Source: Ornithinibacillus caprae (GTDB lineage Bacteria > Bacillota > Bacilli > Bacillales > Amphibacillaceae). From it: a stretch of 64,000 bases of DNA. Shown one piece after another: positions 1-11,109 of the stretch. The notes beneath the pieces are model-generated. The model saw only the letters and a list, made by a program, of their open reading frames with translations. It ran no database searches and was not told the origin of the DNA. Position 1 is the stretch's first letter. Each line of letters begins with the position of its first letter. The position numbers and the translations under genes were made by a program. The stretch covers positions 1-64,000 of the forward strand of contig NZ_WOCA01000004.1 of assembly GCF_009728145.1 (NCBI RefSeq). Reading direction: 5' to 3'.

Positions 1-128
1 ACCCGTCCGCCGCTCGTTCCACAAGTTCACGCCCCGAAGGGCGATCACTTGCTTCCCGCGCTCGACTTGCATGTATTAGGCACGCCGCCAGCGTTCGTCC
101 TGAGCCAAGATCAAACTCTCCAAAAAAG
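1..128 (-). rRNA. 16S ribosomal RNA, 5' end (partial)
   Basis: Read on the minus strand, the sequence begins with AGAGTTTGATCTTGGCTCAG and continues through the conserved first helices of bacterial 16S rRNA (GACGAACGCTGGCGGCGTGC, then TGCAAGTCGAGCG). The gene runs off the left edge, so only about the first 128 nt are present. The mature 5' end is placed by analogy a few bases before AGAGTTTGATC. The operon is transcribed leftwards and follows lysS, as in B. subtilis. One base in the universal 27F primer site is T where C or A is usual. Confidence 0.95.
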
Positions 129-304
129 TTTGTATGTGATTAACACCAATCAATCACATGAAAGTTCTTAGCTACTAGAAACACTAGCTTCTAGATTTAA
201 TCTTTAAAGAAAAACGGGATGTTTTTCTATCTTAACATACTAGTTGTTTTGTTCAGTTTTCAAAGAGCAAATATTATTGTGTTGTTTTTAGCGACAACTT
301 TTAT

Positions 305-333
305 ATTATATCAAATCAACTTATCGGTGTCAA
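305..333 (-). promoter_or_regulatory. rRNA operon promoter P2
   Basis: On the minus strand a perfect -35 TTGACA (328-333) and a perfect -10 TATAAT (305-310) are separated by 17 bp. Transcription would start near 298. The leader then carries CTTTGAAAACTGAAC, typical of pre-16S leaders in Bacillaceae. Confidence 0.9.
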
Positions 334-390
334 CAACTTTTTTTCAAATTGTTCTTCTCTTTAAGTTGGTCGCAAATTAGCGACTAGAAT

Positions 391-419
391 AATATAACAC
401 GTTGAGTTATTGAAGTCAA
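391..419 (-). promoter_or_regulatory. rRNA operon promoter P1
   Basis: On the minus strand -35 TTGACT (414-419) and -10 TATATT (391-396) have a 17-bp spacer. It lies 86 bp upstream of the second promoter, the usual tandem arrangement of Bacillus rrn operons. Confidence 0.85.
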
Positions 420-600
420 CATGTTTTTTTAATACGTTCGTTGCTAATCAAAAAAGCAACGAAATATAATTTATCATGATTCTTCCCTTAAATCAAGAAT
501 AATTACATGGAAATTTTATGTAATTATATTATGATATATTTACCCCCATCCCCTTAGAATTAAACATTAAGTAGGTCAATCTATTTTTCCTACATATAAG

Positions 601-646
601 AAAAAACCCAAGTATTTGTTTGAACTATAAATAGCTTGGGTTTTTT
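601..646 (-). terminator. lysS terminator
   Basis: Inverted repeat AAAAAACCCAAG (601-612) and CTTGGGTTTTTT (635-646), a 12-bp perfect stem with A/T tails on both sides. It sits just downstream of lysS and separates it from the rRNA promoters. Confidence 0.85.
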
Positions 647-665
647 ATACACTTTATTATGCTTA

Positions 666-2177
<1,512 letters not shown>

Positions 2178-2336
2178 TTAAACCAGCCACTAGACTGTAT
2201 GTGAAAAAAATTAATATGTATGTGACTAATCTACCTCAATACATTAAAACAAACTTTTATCATTATCTCAAGATACCGTATATTTTACACCTCAAACACT
2301 TGAAATATCAACTATTCCAATCTTAAAAGAGGAAAT

Positions 2337-2369
2337 AAAAAATTCGCCTGGAAGTCCAGCGAATTTTTT
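2337..2369 (-). terminator. terminator of the folate cluster
   Basis: AAAAATTCGC/GCGAATTTTT inverted repeat with TGG/CCA extending the stem beyond one bulged C and an AAGT loop, followed on the minus strand by a T run. It lies downstream of yazB and ends the folP-folB-folK-yazB transcript. The rest of 2172-2516 shows no gene. Confidence 0.75.
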
Positions 2370-2516
2370 ACGAAGCCTTCGGTGTAGCTTCTAGCTCATT
2401 TACATACTACTAATTCTTTTTGTATCTCTACTTAATTAATCTTACTTACTTCTTACTTTACGATTTCCTTTTAACCCTATAAAAATACCAAGCAGAATTT
2501 GCAACCTTATTCAACT

Positions 2517-2729
2517 TCAATCATCCTTAGAAATAATAATTTCATCCACTTCAATATTTAAAGAATCTGCTACTTTTAGGATCAAATCGTCATTAGGTTC
2601 ACGAGTTCCTCTTTCAACCCCTCCAAGTACAGATAACGGTATACTCAATTCTCTTGCAAAATCTACTTGTGTATATCCCTTTAGTTTACGAAATGCTTTT
2701 ATTCGTCTTCCAACCCGTTCCTTGTCCAT
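2517..2729 (-). CDS. yazB: small XRE-family helix-turn-helix protein (YazB)
   Basis: A 70-residue protein that is almost entirely one lambda-repressor-like HTH domain (VGRRIKAFRKLKGYTQVDFA, then a recognition helix around LSIPLSVLGGVERGTR). Its start lies inside folK (31-bp overlap), so translation is coupled. The position after folK is that of yazB in B. subtilis, a gene without a firmly known role. It could be a small DNA-binding regulator; its target is unknown. Confidence 0.85.
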   Translation of the reverse strand: MDKERVGRRIKAFRKLKGYTQVDFARELSIPLSVLGGVERGTREPNDDLILKVADSLNIEVDEIIISKDD

Positions 2730-3214
2730 ATCATTACATCCTTCATGTCTTTCTTTGATAGTTTATTTACTAGTTCTCTTACAGACTCACCTCTAGAAGG
2801 AAGCAATATACCAGGGGCTATCTCCTCTAAAGGAATTAACACAAATGCTCGTTCATGCATTCTTGGGTGTGGAATAGTTAATTGCTCCGATTTTCTGTTT
2901 TCTTCATTATAGAGTAAAATATCAAGGTCAATTGTTCTTGGACCAAATCGAATTTCCCTTTTCCGCCCTAGCTGTTGCTCAATTCTTTGGCAATTTGTTA
3001 ATAATTCTGTAGCAGTTAGAGTAGTTTCTATTTGTACTACCATATTCAAAAAATCATTCTGATCTGTATAACCTACTGGTGCTGTTTGATAGATAGAAGA
3101 TTTTTTAATAACCTTTATACTTTTGTGATTACCCAAAATTTCTAATGAATGTTTTAAATGTTCGTACCTTGGTTCTATGTTTGTTCCTAAAGCAAGATAA
3201 GCCTTATTATCCAT
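2699..3214 (-). CDS. folK: 6-hydroxymethyl-7,8-dihydropterin pyrophosphokinase
   Basis: Transfers pyrophosphate from ATP to hydroxymethyl-dihydropterin, the step before dihydropteroate synthase in folate synthesis. HPPK signatures are visible: LALGTNIEPR near the N-terminus, the R-G-P-R-T-I-D-L-D-I-L-L block (FGPRTIDLDILLY) and IPHPRMHERAFVL. At 171 aa it has normal length. It overlaps folB by 8 bp and yazB by 31 bp, which indicates one tightly coupled operon. Confidence 0.95.
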   Translation of the reverse strand: MDNKAYLALGTNIEPRYEHLKHSLEILGNHKSIKVIKKSSIYQTAPVGYTDQNDFLNMVVQIETTLTATELLTNCQRIEQQLGRKREIRFGPRTIDLDILLYNEENRKSEQLTIPHPRMHERAFVLIPLEEIAPGILLPSRGESVRELVNKLSKKDMKDVMIWTRNGLEDE

Positions 3215-3575
3215 GTTCTTTCTCCCTATAAATTTTTACAGCAACCGATTGTAAGTGACCTGGGATTGGAGCATCTGGTTTTGTTACTTGGATTGAACAA
3301 GCTTGTAATAAGTCAAAGGATGCTAATAAATCTTCAGCAATAGTTTCGGCAACTGCCTCTATAAGGTTCATCGCTTTACCTTCCACTATCCTTTTAACAC
3401 GGTCATAAACGATTGCATAACTAATGGAATCGTTCATGTTATCACTTCTACCTGCTTTTTTTAAATCTACATACAATTCCGCATCAACATAAAAACGTTG
3501 ACCCAACTTATTCTCTTCTGGTAATAATCCATGATAGCCATAAAATTGCATTTGATTTAGTATGATTTGATCCAT
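3207..3575 (-). CDS. folB: dihydroneopterin aldolase
   Basis: Cleaves 7,8-dihydroneopterin to hydroxymethyl-dihydropterin and glycolaldehyde. The FolB pattern is present: FYGYHGLLPEENKLGQRF, then YAIVYDRV and IEAVAETIAEDLL. An upstream in-frame start at 3605 exists, but the ATG at 3575 has a GGGAG ribosome site and begins one base after the folP stop, giving 122 aa (MDQIILNQMQF), the family length. The gene lies between folP and folK in a contiguous folate operon. Confidence 0.95.
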   Translation of the reverse strand: MDQIILNQMQFYGYHGLLPEENKLGQRFYVDAELYVDLKKAGRSDNMNDSISYAIVYDRVKRIVEGKAMNLIEAVAETIAEDLLASFDLLQACSIQVTKPDAPIPGHLQSVAVKIYREKEHG

Positions 3576-3576
3576 T

Positions 3577-4398
3577 TTATTCAACTCCCGCACGTAGCAT
3601 TGCATCCATCATTTTTGCCATCTCTATATTTACCTTCACATTATGCACTCGTACAATATGAGCCCCTTTAGTAATTCCTAAACAAGTTGTAGCCCCCGTA
3701 CCATGATCTCTTTCTGGTGCTGGCAAATCTAAAATGTTTCCAATAAACCGCTTGCGTGAAGTAGCTAACAACACGGGATAACCCATCTCTACAATTCTTT
3801 CAAGATTATTCATGACAATTAGATTATCAGTAGCATCTTTTGCAAAACCAATACCAGGGTCTAAAATAATATTTTCCCTTGGAACTCCAGCTTTTAATGC
3901 AATCTCAATACTTTCTTCCAAATCCTTTTTCATATCGTCAAGTAACGAATTGTAATTTTGATTAGTTCGATTATGCATGAGTATAATCGGGACATTAAAT
4001 TGTTTAGCAACATCAGCAATTTCTGGGTCTCGTTTCGTACCCCATACATCATTTATTATATCTGCACCAGCTTCCACAGCTTTCCTAGCTGTTTCAGCTT
4101 TATATGTGTCAATAGAGATCGGAATATTTATATGCTCTTTTACCGACCTAATCATCGGTACGACTCTTGCAATTTCTTCTTCAACTGATACGGGTTTATG
4201 ATCAGGTCTTGTTGATTCTCCACCGATGTCTATTATGTCAGCACCTTGCTGTTCCATCATTACAGCTTGCTGGATTGCTCTTTCTTCTGTTGTATACTCC
4301 CCGCCGTCTGAAAAAGAGTCAGGAGTCACATTTAATATTCCCATTATATGTGTTCTAGAATTTAAGTCATAGCTTGTAGTTGATGTGATTAATTTCAT
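3577..4398 (-). CDS. folP: dihydropteroate synthase
   Basis: Condenses hydroxymethyl-dihydropterin pyrophosphate with p-aminobenzoate; the sulfonamide target. Motifs: GILNVTPDSFSDGG (residues about 19-32), DIGGESTRPDH, DPGIGFAKD and a C-terminal TSRKRFIG loop. The 273-aa length is normal and the start has an AGGAAGGAT ribosome site. It is the first gene of the local folate operon. In B. subtilis pabB, pabA and pabC lie between cysK and this gene; here cysK follows directly, so p-aminobenzoate must come from genes elsewhere or from outside. Confidence 0.95.
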   Translation of the reverse strand: MKLITSTTSYDLNSRTHIMGILNVTPDSFSDGGEYTTEERAIQQAVMMEQQGADIIDIGGESTRPDHKPVSVEEEIARVVPMIRSVKEHINIPISIDTYKAETARKAVEAGADIINDVWGTKRDPEIADVAKQFNVPIILMHNRTNQNYNSLLDDMKKDLEESIEIALKAGVPRENIILDPGIGFAKDATDNLIVMNNLERIVEMGYPVLLATSRKRFIGNILDLPAPERDHGTGATTCLGITKGAHIVRVHNVKVNIEMAKMMDAMLRAGVE

Positions 4399-4454
4399 AT
4401 TCGATCCTTCCTATTCCAAATACTACTTATCTATACTTTATCCTAACACATAAA

Positions 4455-4493
4455 AATAGAGCTAGCACCAATTTTTAGGGTGCTAGCTCTATT
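4455..4493 (-). terminator. cysK terminator
   Basis: A 15-bp perfect stem, AATAGAGCTAGCACC (4455-4469) with GGTGCTAGCTCTATT (4479-4493), followed on the minus strand by TTTTA. It isolates cysK from folP, which therefore needs its own promoter; I see no clear one in the 56 bp left. Confidence 0.85.
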
Positions 4494-4503
4494 GTATGTT
4501 TTA

Positions 4504-5433
4504 TTATTTTTCATCACTAAATTGATATAATGGAGTAGATAAATATCTTTCACCATTGTCAGGGAAAACAGCAAGCACTTTTTTTCCTTTGCCTAATTCT
4601 TTAGCAACCTTTAATGCTGCTGCAACTGCAGCTCCTGCAGAAATACCACCTAATATTCCATTTGTGGTAGCGACTTTGCGCGAAGTTTCAAATGCTTCAT
4701 CATTAGAAATTTGTATTACTTCATCATATACTTTCGTATCAAGCACATCTGGAACAAAACCAGCCCCAATACCCTGAATTTTATGTGGTCCTGGTGTCCC
4801 TCCAGAAAGTACTGCAGAATCTGTAGGTTCAACGGCATATAATTTAACTTGGTCAAAGTTTTCTTTTAAAACTCTTCCTGCACCTGTAATGGTCCCTCCT
4901 GTTCCGATACCAGATACAAATGCATCTAAACCGTCTTTCATTTGTTCAACGATCTCTTTCCCTGTCGTACGGGCATGTACCTCTGGGTTTGCCTGATTAC
5001 TAAATTGCTGTGGCATGAAATAACCATTTGCTTCTTTAAGTTCTTCCGCCTTTTTAATGGCACCCTTCATTCCTTCTGCTCCGGGTGTTAATACAAGTTC
5101 AGCTCCATAGGCACGCAATAAGTTACGGCGCTCTTGACTCATAGTATCAGGCATTACTAGTACAGCTTTATATCCTTTAGCAGCTGCAACCATTGAGAGA
5201 CCAATTCCTGTATTACCACTAGTTGGTTCAATAATGGTATCTCCTTCTTTTAACTTACCTTCTTCTTCAGCCGCTTCGATCATCGCTAAAGCAATACGAT
5301 CCTTAACTGAACTTCCAGGATTCATAAATTCCAATTTCACATAAACATCTGCACTATTTTCATCTGTTAGTCGATTTAATTTAACAATAGGGGTTTCGCC
5401 AATTAAGCCAGTAATATCATTCGCAACTCTCAT
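4504..5433 (-). CDS. cysK: cysteine synthase A (O-acetylserine sulfhydrylase)
   Basis: PLP enzyme that makes cysteine from O-acetylserine and sulfide. The PLP lysine is Lys44 in NPGSSVKDR; the substrate loop TSGNTGIGL and the phosphate-binding loop [10 protein letters not shown] are present. The C-terminal [12 protein letters not shown] is typical of CysK. 309 aa is normal. The start has a GGGAGG ribosome site. The promoter region carries a dyad like a CymR site, and a strong terminator follows, so this is a single-gene unit. Confidence 0.95.
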   Translation of the reverse strand: MRVANDITGLIGETPIVKLNRLTDENSADVYVKLEFMNPGSSVKDRIALAMIEAAEEEGKLKEGDTIIEPTSGNTGIGLSMVAAAKGYKAVLVMPDTMSQERRNLLRAYGAELVLTPGAEGMKGAIKKAEELKEANGYFMPQQFSNQANPEVHARTTGKEIVEQMKDGLDAFVSGIGTGGTITGAGRVLKENFDQVKLYAVEPTDSAVLSGGTPGPHKIQGIGAGFVPDVLDTKVYDEVIQISNDEAFETSRKVATTNGILGGISAGAAVAAALKVAKELGKGKKVLAVFPDNGERYLSTPLYQFSDEK

Positions 5434-5451
5434 CCAACATAACCTCCCGTT

Positions 5452-5478
5452 TAATTCCTAGTAAATATATAGGATTTA
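5452..5478 (-). promoter_or_regulatory. dyad operator at cysK, candidate CymR site
   Basis: TAATTCCTA (5452-5460), nine spacer bases, TAGGATTTA (5470-5478): an 8-of-9 inverted repeat placed over the predicted transcription start of cysK. CymR represses cysK in B. subtilis through an AT-rich dyad of this general kind; the assignment here is inference from position and symmetry. Confidence 0.55.
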
Positions 5479-5483
5479 TATCT

Positions 5484-5512
5484 AATGTAATTCTCATCAG
5501 AACTAAAGTCAA
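5484..5512 (-). promoter_or_regulatory. cysK sigma-A promoter
   Basis: Minus-strand -35 TTGACT (5507-5512) and -10 TACATT (5484-5489) with a 17-bp spacer. The start point falls inside the adjacent dyad, a typical repressor arrangement. Confidence 0.65.
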
Positions 5513-5582
5513 TCAAAACGCTCCAGATTAATGATAGCTTACATTACAGTTTATACAACTTAACCCTTTACATATTCCTAGT

Positions 5583-6491
5583 TTATTTATTATATAACCA
5601 ATCGATCTCCATTGTGTCCCATAATGAATCAGCAACCAACGAAACTTCGGAAGAAACAAGTGCTAATTCGTTTTTTATGTAAGGTTTTAATTCATCATAC
5701 GTAAATGTTATTTCTGGCATACTTCTGTGTAAATACATGATAGCGTACCCTTGATCGGTCAAAAACGGTTCGCTATACGAATACTCCTCCATCTCGGAGG
5801 CTTTTTCCTTATAACCGTTCGGTAAGAATTGACTATTTGTGGTATAGTACCCAAAGTATCCCCCTGCATCTCTCGTATCTTCATCAATGGAGTATTCTTT
5901 GGCTAACAATGAAAACGATGCTCCATTATCCAGTTCTCCCTTTACCTTTTCTGCTGTCTCTTGGTCTTCCACTAAGATATGTGAAAACTGAATCGATTCC
6001 GTAAAGTTATACTGGTTATGATACTGATCGTAATATGCGCGCATGTCATCCTCAGATACGTTAATACCCTCCGCTAATAGAGCTTCGAGCTGATATCGAT
6101 AAATGATTTCATCTCTCCACTTTTCTTCCATTTTCTCTGTCTCTTCTTCCGTCATCACCCCTTGCATAGAGGCTAATAAGGCTATTTCTCGATTAATCAC
6201 CTTTTCATGTACAGTTATTCCTTGTTGATCAGCAAGTTTGTTTACTACTGTACGGTCTATCATCGTCTTTAATTGTTTTTGACCGTAATTATCTCTTAAT
6301 GCTGCCATCCAAGCTTCATATGTGATTTCATCTCCATCAATAGAAGCGACTGGTTTTTTGGTATCTATCTGCATATCCGAAGCTTCATCTTCAACTACTT
6401 CACCAGGCCCACTTCTAGTCCACAACATTAATGTAGCAATATTTGTAATTAGTAAAACGGCTATAAGAGCCATTAAAAACCTTCGAGACAT
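5583..6491 (-). CDS. membrane-anchored PrsA-like peptidyl-prolyl isomerase (YacD type)
   Basis: A 302-aa protein with an N-terminal membrane segment (about residues 5-24, FLMALIAVLLITNIATLML) and no lipobox cysteine, so it is probably an uncleaved anchor with an extracytoplasmic body. Residues about 165-255 form a PpiC/parvulin domain (IQFSHILVED, then FSLLAKEYSID and AGGYFGYY). Flanking helices resemble a SurA/PrsA N-domain. The gene sits between hslO and cysK as yacD does in B. subtilis. A role in folding secreted proteins is inferred from the family. Confidence 0.85.
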   Translation of the reverse strand: MSRRFLMALIAVLLITNIATLMLWTRSGPGEVVEDEASDMQIDTKKPVASIDGDEITYEAWMAALRDNYGQKQLKTMIDRTVVNKLADQQGITVHEKVINREIALLASMQGVMTEEETEKMEEKWRDEIIYRYQLEALLAEGINVSEDDMRAYYDQYHNQYNFTESIQFSHILVEDQETAEKVKGELDNGASFSLLAKEYSIDEDTRDAGGYFGYYTTNSQFLPNGYKEKASEMEEYSYSEPFLTDQGYAIMYLHRSMPEITFTYDELKPYIKNELALVSSEVSLVADSLWDTMEIDWLYNK

Positions 6492-6524
6492 GATCGACTT
6501 CCTTTCGCACCTGTTGTTTATACA

Positions 6525-7397
6525 TTAAGTTCGTAGTAAGGCTTCTAACTCATCCTCTGTAAAATAATACTTTTCATTACAAAAATGACAACTAGCCTCA
6601 GCTCCATGGTCTTCGTTAATCATTTTTTGTATTTCTTCATTACCTAGTCCCTTAATTGCCTGTTCTAACCTTTCTTTTGAACATTTACAACGGAACTCGA
6701 TTGGCATTTTCTCATGAATGGTCATTTCTTCCTCTCCAAATAGACGCTCGAGTATTTCTTCTGGCGTTTTTCCTTCCTTTACAAGAGAGGAAATTGGTGG
6801 AAAGGAATTAATTCGTTCTTCTAACCGAGAAATCACATCATCATCTGCACCAGGCATTACTTGAACAATAAATCCACCTGAAGCCAAAACCGAATGGTCT
6901 GGATTTACTAATACCCCTGCCCCAACAGCAGAAGGAACCTGCTCAGAATTTGCGAAATAATACGTAAAGTCCTCGCTAATTTCTCCAGAAACAATCGGAA
7001 CTTGCCCAGTAAAATAATCCTTTAACCCTAAATCTTTTACTACACTTAAATTACCTGTAGTACCTACTGCGCGGGCAACATCCAACTTTCCTTTTTCATT
7101 TAAGTCAAAATCAACATGAGGATTCGTCACATACCCTCTAACCTCACCTTTAGCATTTGCATCCGCAACGATTGCTCCAATAGGTCCGCCACCTTCAACC
7201 TTTGTGGTAAGCGAATCATTTCCTTTCAACATAGCGCCCATCATTACAGTAATAGTTATTGTGCGACCTAATGCTGCCGTTGTCGTAGCCCAAGAATCTT
7301 GGCGTCTTCTCGCTTCCTCAACCGTACTGGTAGAACGAACAGCATACGCACGTACCATCCCTTTATAGGAAGTAGCTTTTATTAAATAATCATTCAT
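6525..7397 (-). CDS. hslO: redox-regulated chaperone Hsp33
   Basis: Holdase chaperone switched on by oxidation. The four zinc cysteines are visible near the C-terminus as FRCKCSKE and SCHFCNE. The N-terminal domain ([20 protein letters not shown]) and overall 290-aa length match the family. The ribosome site is AAGGAG. It starts 8 bp inside the end of coaX, so the two are translationally coupled, and yacD-like follows after 33 bp. Confidence 0.95.
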   Translation of the reverse strand: MNDYLIKATSYKGMVRAYAVRSTSTVEEARRRQDSWATTTAALGRTITITVMMGAMLKGNDSLTTKVEGGGPIGAIVADANAKGEVRGYVTNPHVDFDLNEKGKLDVARAVGTTGNLSVVKDLGLKDYFTGQVPIVSGEISEDFTYYFANSEQVPSAVGAGVLVNPDHSVLASGGFIVQVMPGADDDVISRLEERINSFPPISSLVKEGKTPEEILERLFGEEEMTIHEKMPIEFRCKCSKERLEQAIKGLGNEEIQKMINEDHGAEASCHFCNEKYYFTEDELEALLRT

Positions 7398-8187
7398 GAT
7401 GTAATTCTCCTTTATTTTTCAAGTTATTATTTTGGTAAATAATATATAAGCCTTTCAATGTTAGGTAAGGGTCAATGACATCAATGGTTTCACTTGCATC
7501 ACCAATTAAAGATGCTAACCCACCAGTAGCAATAATGGTTGGTTTTTTCCGCATCGATTTTTTAATTCTTTCTACAATGCCATCTACTTGTCCGACATAT
7601 CCATAAAAAACTCCTGACTGCATTGCTTCTACAGTAGATTTTCCGACTATATTAGAAGGAGCTTCTATTTCTATTTTAGGAAGTTTCGATGCCTTTTGAT
7701 ACAATGCTTCCATAGATATATTTATGCCCGGGGAAATAATTCCGCCACAATATTCTTCGTCCTCATTGATATAGCAATAGGTTGTTGCTGTACCGAAATC
7801 AATAATTACTAGTGGTGCCCCATGTTCCTTTATAGCACCTACAGCATTAACAACTCGGTCTGCACCAATTTCTTGTGGATTAGGATAACACATTTTCAAA
7901 TTTGATTGAACAGTCTCTTTCCCAACTATAAGTGCTTCTTGATTAAAATAAGTTTTGCACATTTTCTCTAGAGAGAACATAATTGGCGGAACAACGCTTG
8001 AAATAATGATCCCGTTAATATCTGTTAATTGTAATCCTTTATGCTCAAATAATGATTTAATCAGTATACCAAATTCATCTTCTGTTTTATATCGATCTGT
8101 CTTTATACGCCACTGATGCTTCAATATATCTTGTTCAAATACACCTAATACAGTATTTGTATTCCCTACATCAAGTACCAAAAGCAT
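7390..8187 (-). CDS. coaX: type III pantothenate kinase
   Basis: First step of coenzyme A synthesis: phosphorylates pantothenate. ASKHA-fold motifs are visible: [12 protein letters not shown] (phosphate 1 loop, residues 5-16), [11 protein letters not shown] and [11 protein letters not shown] (phosphate 2). At 265 aa it has the family length. First gene of the coaX-hslO-yacD run; ftsH upstream is separated from it by terminators. Confidence 0.95.
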   Translation of the reverse strand: MLLVLDVGNTNTVLGVFEQDILKHQWRIKTDRYKTEDEFGILIKSLFEHKGLQLTDINGIIISSVVPPIMFSLEKMCKTYFNQEALIVGKETVQSNLKMCYPNPQEIGADRVVNAVGAIKEHGAPLVIIDFGTATTYCYINEDEEYCGGIISPGINISMEALYQKASKLPKIEIEAPSNIVGKSTVEAMQSGVFYGYVGQVDGIVERIKKSMRKKPTIIATGGLASLIGDASETIDVIDPYLTLKGLYIIYQNNNLKNKGELHHE

Positions 8188-8310
8188 TCTGTACCAAACC
8201 TTCCTACTAAGTATTAATTATACACCTTATAAATATACCAAAATCAAAAACGTAATGGAAATTACAAAACGCAAGCACCCTAGGACCTATGGATGACTAC
8301 AGCCATGCAA

Positions 8311-8412
8311 AAATAAAAAAATCACCAAGCAACGAATCAGTGCTTTGGTGATTGTATAATGAAAAGAGGTCTGCCCAATGGTCAAGTTTCATAACTCACG
8401 AGGCGCCTCTTA
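8311..8412 (-). terminator. tandem terminator hairpins after ftsH
   Basis: Two minus-strand hairpins. The proximal one pairs AAGAGG (near 8407-8412) with CCTCTT-complementary sequence at 8361-8368. The distal one pairs 8320-8331 with 8341-8353 (AATCACCAA/TTGGTGATT) and is followed by a long T-rich tract, a good intrinsic terminator. The remaining 8188-8310 holds only weak promoter-like sequence for coaX. Confidence 0.8.
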
Positions 8413-8423
8413 CTATTTAAACT

Positions 8424-10421
8424 CTATTCTTTTTTCTCATCATCAGAACCATCATCTATTGGCTTATTCGTTTTTTCTTCCGCCTTTGCTTTTGCTTCTT
8501 CAAAAGATGGTCCTAATTTTTCATCATCATCATGTTTAGAGATATTTACTTTTACATCCTTATCTTCTGAAACATCACTTTTTTCATCGTCTACTAATGG
8601 CTCTGGTAGAACACCATCTTCAAACAATGATTTAATTTGTCTTGCATCTAATGTTTCCACTTCAAGTAATGTTTGTGCAATAAGTTCTAGTTTATCTTTA
8701 TTTTCTGTAAGAATCGTTTTTGCGCGATCGTAACAGAAATTAATAAAGTTCTGCATTTCCTGATCAATATCATGAGCAATTGCATCACTATAATTCTGTT
8801 CATTTTGGATATCTCTTCCTAAGAAAACTTCTCCACCACCACTAGTAAATTGAAGTGGTCCAAGTTTATCACTCATACCATACTCAGTAATCATCTTACG
8901 AGCAATACCTGTTGCACGCTGGAAGTCATTAGAGGCACCAGTACTTACTTCACCAAAGATAATTTCCTCTGCAACACGACCACCTAGTAGTCCAGTGATC
9001 TTATCAAATAGCTCTGGTTTTGTCATGAAGTAACGATCTTCTTTCGGAAGCATAACAGCATATCCACCAGCCTGCCCACGAGGAACTATCGTAACCTTAT
9101 GAACAACATCAGCTTCATCTAGAACCATACCAATAACCGTGTGTCCACTTTCGTGATAAGCAACAATATTTCTTTCTTTTTCAGAAATAACCCTCGTTTT
9201 CTTAGCTGGTCCAGCTATAACTCGGTCGATCGCTTCATCAACATCGGTCATATCAACAGACTTCTTGTCATTTCTTGCAGCTACTAAAGCTGCTTCATTT
9301 AACAAGTTTTCCAAGTCTGCACCAGAGAAGCCTGGTGTACGCATTGCAATTGTTTTTAAGTCAACAGAGTCATCTAGTGGTTTGTTTTTCGCATGTACTT
9401 TTAATACTGCTTGACGTCCTTTAACATCTGGACGATCCACTGTGATCTGACGGTCAAAACGTCCTGGACGTAATAATGCAGGGTCAAGAATATCTGGTCG
9501 GTTCGTTGCAGCAATAATAATAATACCTTCATTTGCTCCAAATCCGTCCATTTCAACTAACAATTGGTTTAATGTCTGTTCACGCTCATCATGGCCACCA
9601 CCAAGACCAGCACCACGTTGACGACCAACTGCATCTATCTCATCAATAAATATAATACAAGGTGCATTTTTCTTTGCATTTTCAAATAAATCACGTACAC
9701 GAGAAGCACCGACACCAACAAACATCTCAACAAAATCAGAACCACTAATAGAGAAGAATGGAGTTCCTGCTTCACCTGCTACCGCTCGTGCAAGTAATGT
9801 TTTACCTGTTCCTGGAGGTCCTACTAAAAGAACACCTTTTGGTATACGTGCACCAATTGCCGCAAACTTCCTAGGATCTTTTAAGAATTCAACAACCTCT
9901 ACAAGCTCTTGTTTCTCTTCATCGGCTCCGGCAACATCTGTAAACCGTACTTTTTTCTTTTCCTCACTATACATCTTCGCCTTACTTTTACCAAAATTCA
10001 TGACGCGTCCACCGCCGCCACCTTGTGCTTGGCTAAGTAAGAAGAAGAATAATAACCCAATAATCAAAAATGGAATTAACGTTGTAAAAAGGGTTACCCA
10101 AATGCTTGGGGTATCTTCCTCAACGACATTTAATACACTTTGTTCAGCTGCTTGTTCTGTTATGGATGCTATAATATCGTTATTATCTGGAACTTGTGCT
10201 ACAAACGATGTATCATCTGTTAATGTTCCAGTAAAGCGCATTATTCCATTAACTGGCTGCATCGTCATTTCTTCAATTTCGCCATCCGTTAATGCATCTG
10301 TAAACTGTCTTACATTAAATTCTTCTGCTTGATCATTTTGTCCATTAAGTACCCCTAACACTCCGATAATCACTAAGAATAGGAGTAAATAAAAGAACGC
10401 ATTCCGAAATATTCGGTTCAT
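8424..10421 (-). CDS. ftsH: ATP-dependent membrane zinc metalloprotease FtsH
   Basis: Hexameric AAA+ protease of the cytoplasmic membrane that degrades regulatory and damaged membrane proteins. Two membrane segments (about residues 8-25 and 108-130) flank an extracytoplasmic domain. Walker A is GPPGTGKT (201-208), Walker [12 protein letters not shown], the SRH follows, and the zinc site HESGH is near residue 425. The acidic C-terminal tail ([13 protein letters not shown] and onward) is longer and more charged than usual, in keeping with a salt-tolerant host. The ribosome site GGGAGGAGG is very strong. 665 aa. Confidence 0.97.
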   Translation of the reverse strand: MNRIFRNAFFYLLLFLVIIGVLGVLNGQNDQAEEFNVRQFTDALTDGEIEEMTMQPVNGIMRFTGTLTDDTSFVAQVPDNNDIIASITEQAAEQSVLNVVEEDTPSIWVTLFTTLIPFLIIGLLFFFLLSQAQGGGGGRVMNFGKSKAKMYSEEKKKVRFTDVAGADEEKQELVEVVEFLKDPRKFAAIGARIPKGVLLVGPPGTGKTLLARAVAGEAGTPFFSISGSDFVEMFVGVGASRVRDLFENAKKNAPCIIFIDEIDAVGRQRGAGLGGGHDEREQTLNQLLVEMDGFGANEGIIIIAATNRPDILDPALLRPGRFDRQITVDRPDVKGRQAVLKVHAKNKPLDDSVDLKTIAMRTPGFSGADLENLLNEAALVAARNDKKSVDMTDVDEAIDRVIAGPAKKTRVISEKERNIVAYHESGHTVIGMVLDEADVVHKVTIVPRGQAGGYAVMLPKEDRYFMTKPELFDKITGLLGGRVAEEIIFGEVSTGASNDFQRATGIARKMITEYGMSDKLGPLQFTSGGGEVFLGRDIQNEQNYSDAIAHDIDQEMQNFINFCYDRAKTILTENKDKLELIAQTLLEVETLDARQIKSLFEDGVLPEPLVDDEKSDVSEDKDVKVNISKHDDDEKLGPSFEEAKAKAEEKTNKPIDDGSDDEKKE

Positions 10422-10457
10422 TGCCTACCTCCTCCCAAGCGGGAAAAACTATAAACA

Positions 10458-10487
10458 ATAGTACCATAGGAAAAAGTTTTTTTACAA
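10458..10487 (-). promoter_or_regulatory. ftsH sigma-A promoter (candidate)
   Basis: Minus-strand -35 TTGTAA (10482-10487) and -10 TACTAT (10458-10463) with an 18-bp spacer, 40 bp upstream of the ftsH start. Confidence 0.5.
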
Positions 10488-10553
10488 CTAATTGCTCCTT
10501 GCCAATACTATTATTTTTCATAGTTTTTTATTCATGATATTCATTTACTTTAG

Positions 10554-11099
10554 TTATTCTTCTCCACCATATACTTTTGGTTTTAATACACCAATATACG
10601 GTAAATTACGATATTTTTCTTGGTAGTCTAAACCATACCCTACTACAAACTCATTAGGCACTTCAAAACCTACAATATCAGCTTTGATTTTAGCAGTCCT
10701 ACCTGATGGTTTGTCCAATAAAGTAACAATTTTAATGGATTTTGCTTTACGGTATTTAAAGAGGTCCACTAAATAACTTAATGTTAATCCACTATCTATA
10801 ATATCTTCAATAATTAGTAAGTCCCGTCCTTCAACTTGGGTATTTAGATCTTTTACAATCTTTACCTCCCCGGAGGAACTCATTTCTCCTCCGTAGCTAG
10901 ATACATCCATAAAATCCATTTCAATATAGGTTTCCACACGACGTAAAACATCAGACATAAAAGGCATCGCACCTTTTAATACACCTATAGCTAAAGGGAA
11001 TTTTCCATCATACTCCTCGGTTAACCTTCTACCTAGCTCCTTACATTTTGCTGCTATTTCTTCTTCCGTTATGAGAACTTTTTCTATGTCGTTATGCAC
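10554..11099 (-). CDS. hprT: hypoxanthine-guanine phosphoribosyltransferase
   Basis: Purine salvage enzyme. The PRPP-binding signature is [14 protein letters not shown] (around residues 95-108), and the base-binding region [18 protein letters not shown] is at the C-terminus. Translation starts at GTG (11097-11099), supported by AGGAGGG 6 nt upstream. It follows tilS by 10 bp; the tilS-hprT-ftsH order is that of B. subtilis. 181 aa. Confidence 0.95.
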   Translation of the reverse strand: MHNDIEKVLITEEEIAAKCKELGRRLTEEYDGKFPLAIGVLKGAMPFMSDVLRRVETYIEMDFMDVSSYGGEMSSSGEVKIVKDLNTQVEGRDLLIIEDIIDSGLTLSYLVDLFKYRKAKSIKIVTLLDKPSGRTAKIKADIVGFEVPNEFVVGYGLDYQEKYRNLPYIGVLKPKVYGGEE

Positions 11100-11109
11100 G
11101 ATGACCCTC

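Noticed and set aside
8217-8247. coaX promoter (TTGATT, TATAAT)
   Set aside because: The spacer is 19 bp and no better -35 is in place; too weak to list as a feature.
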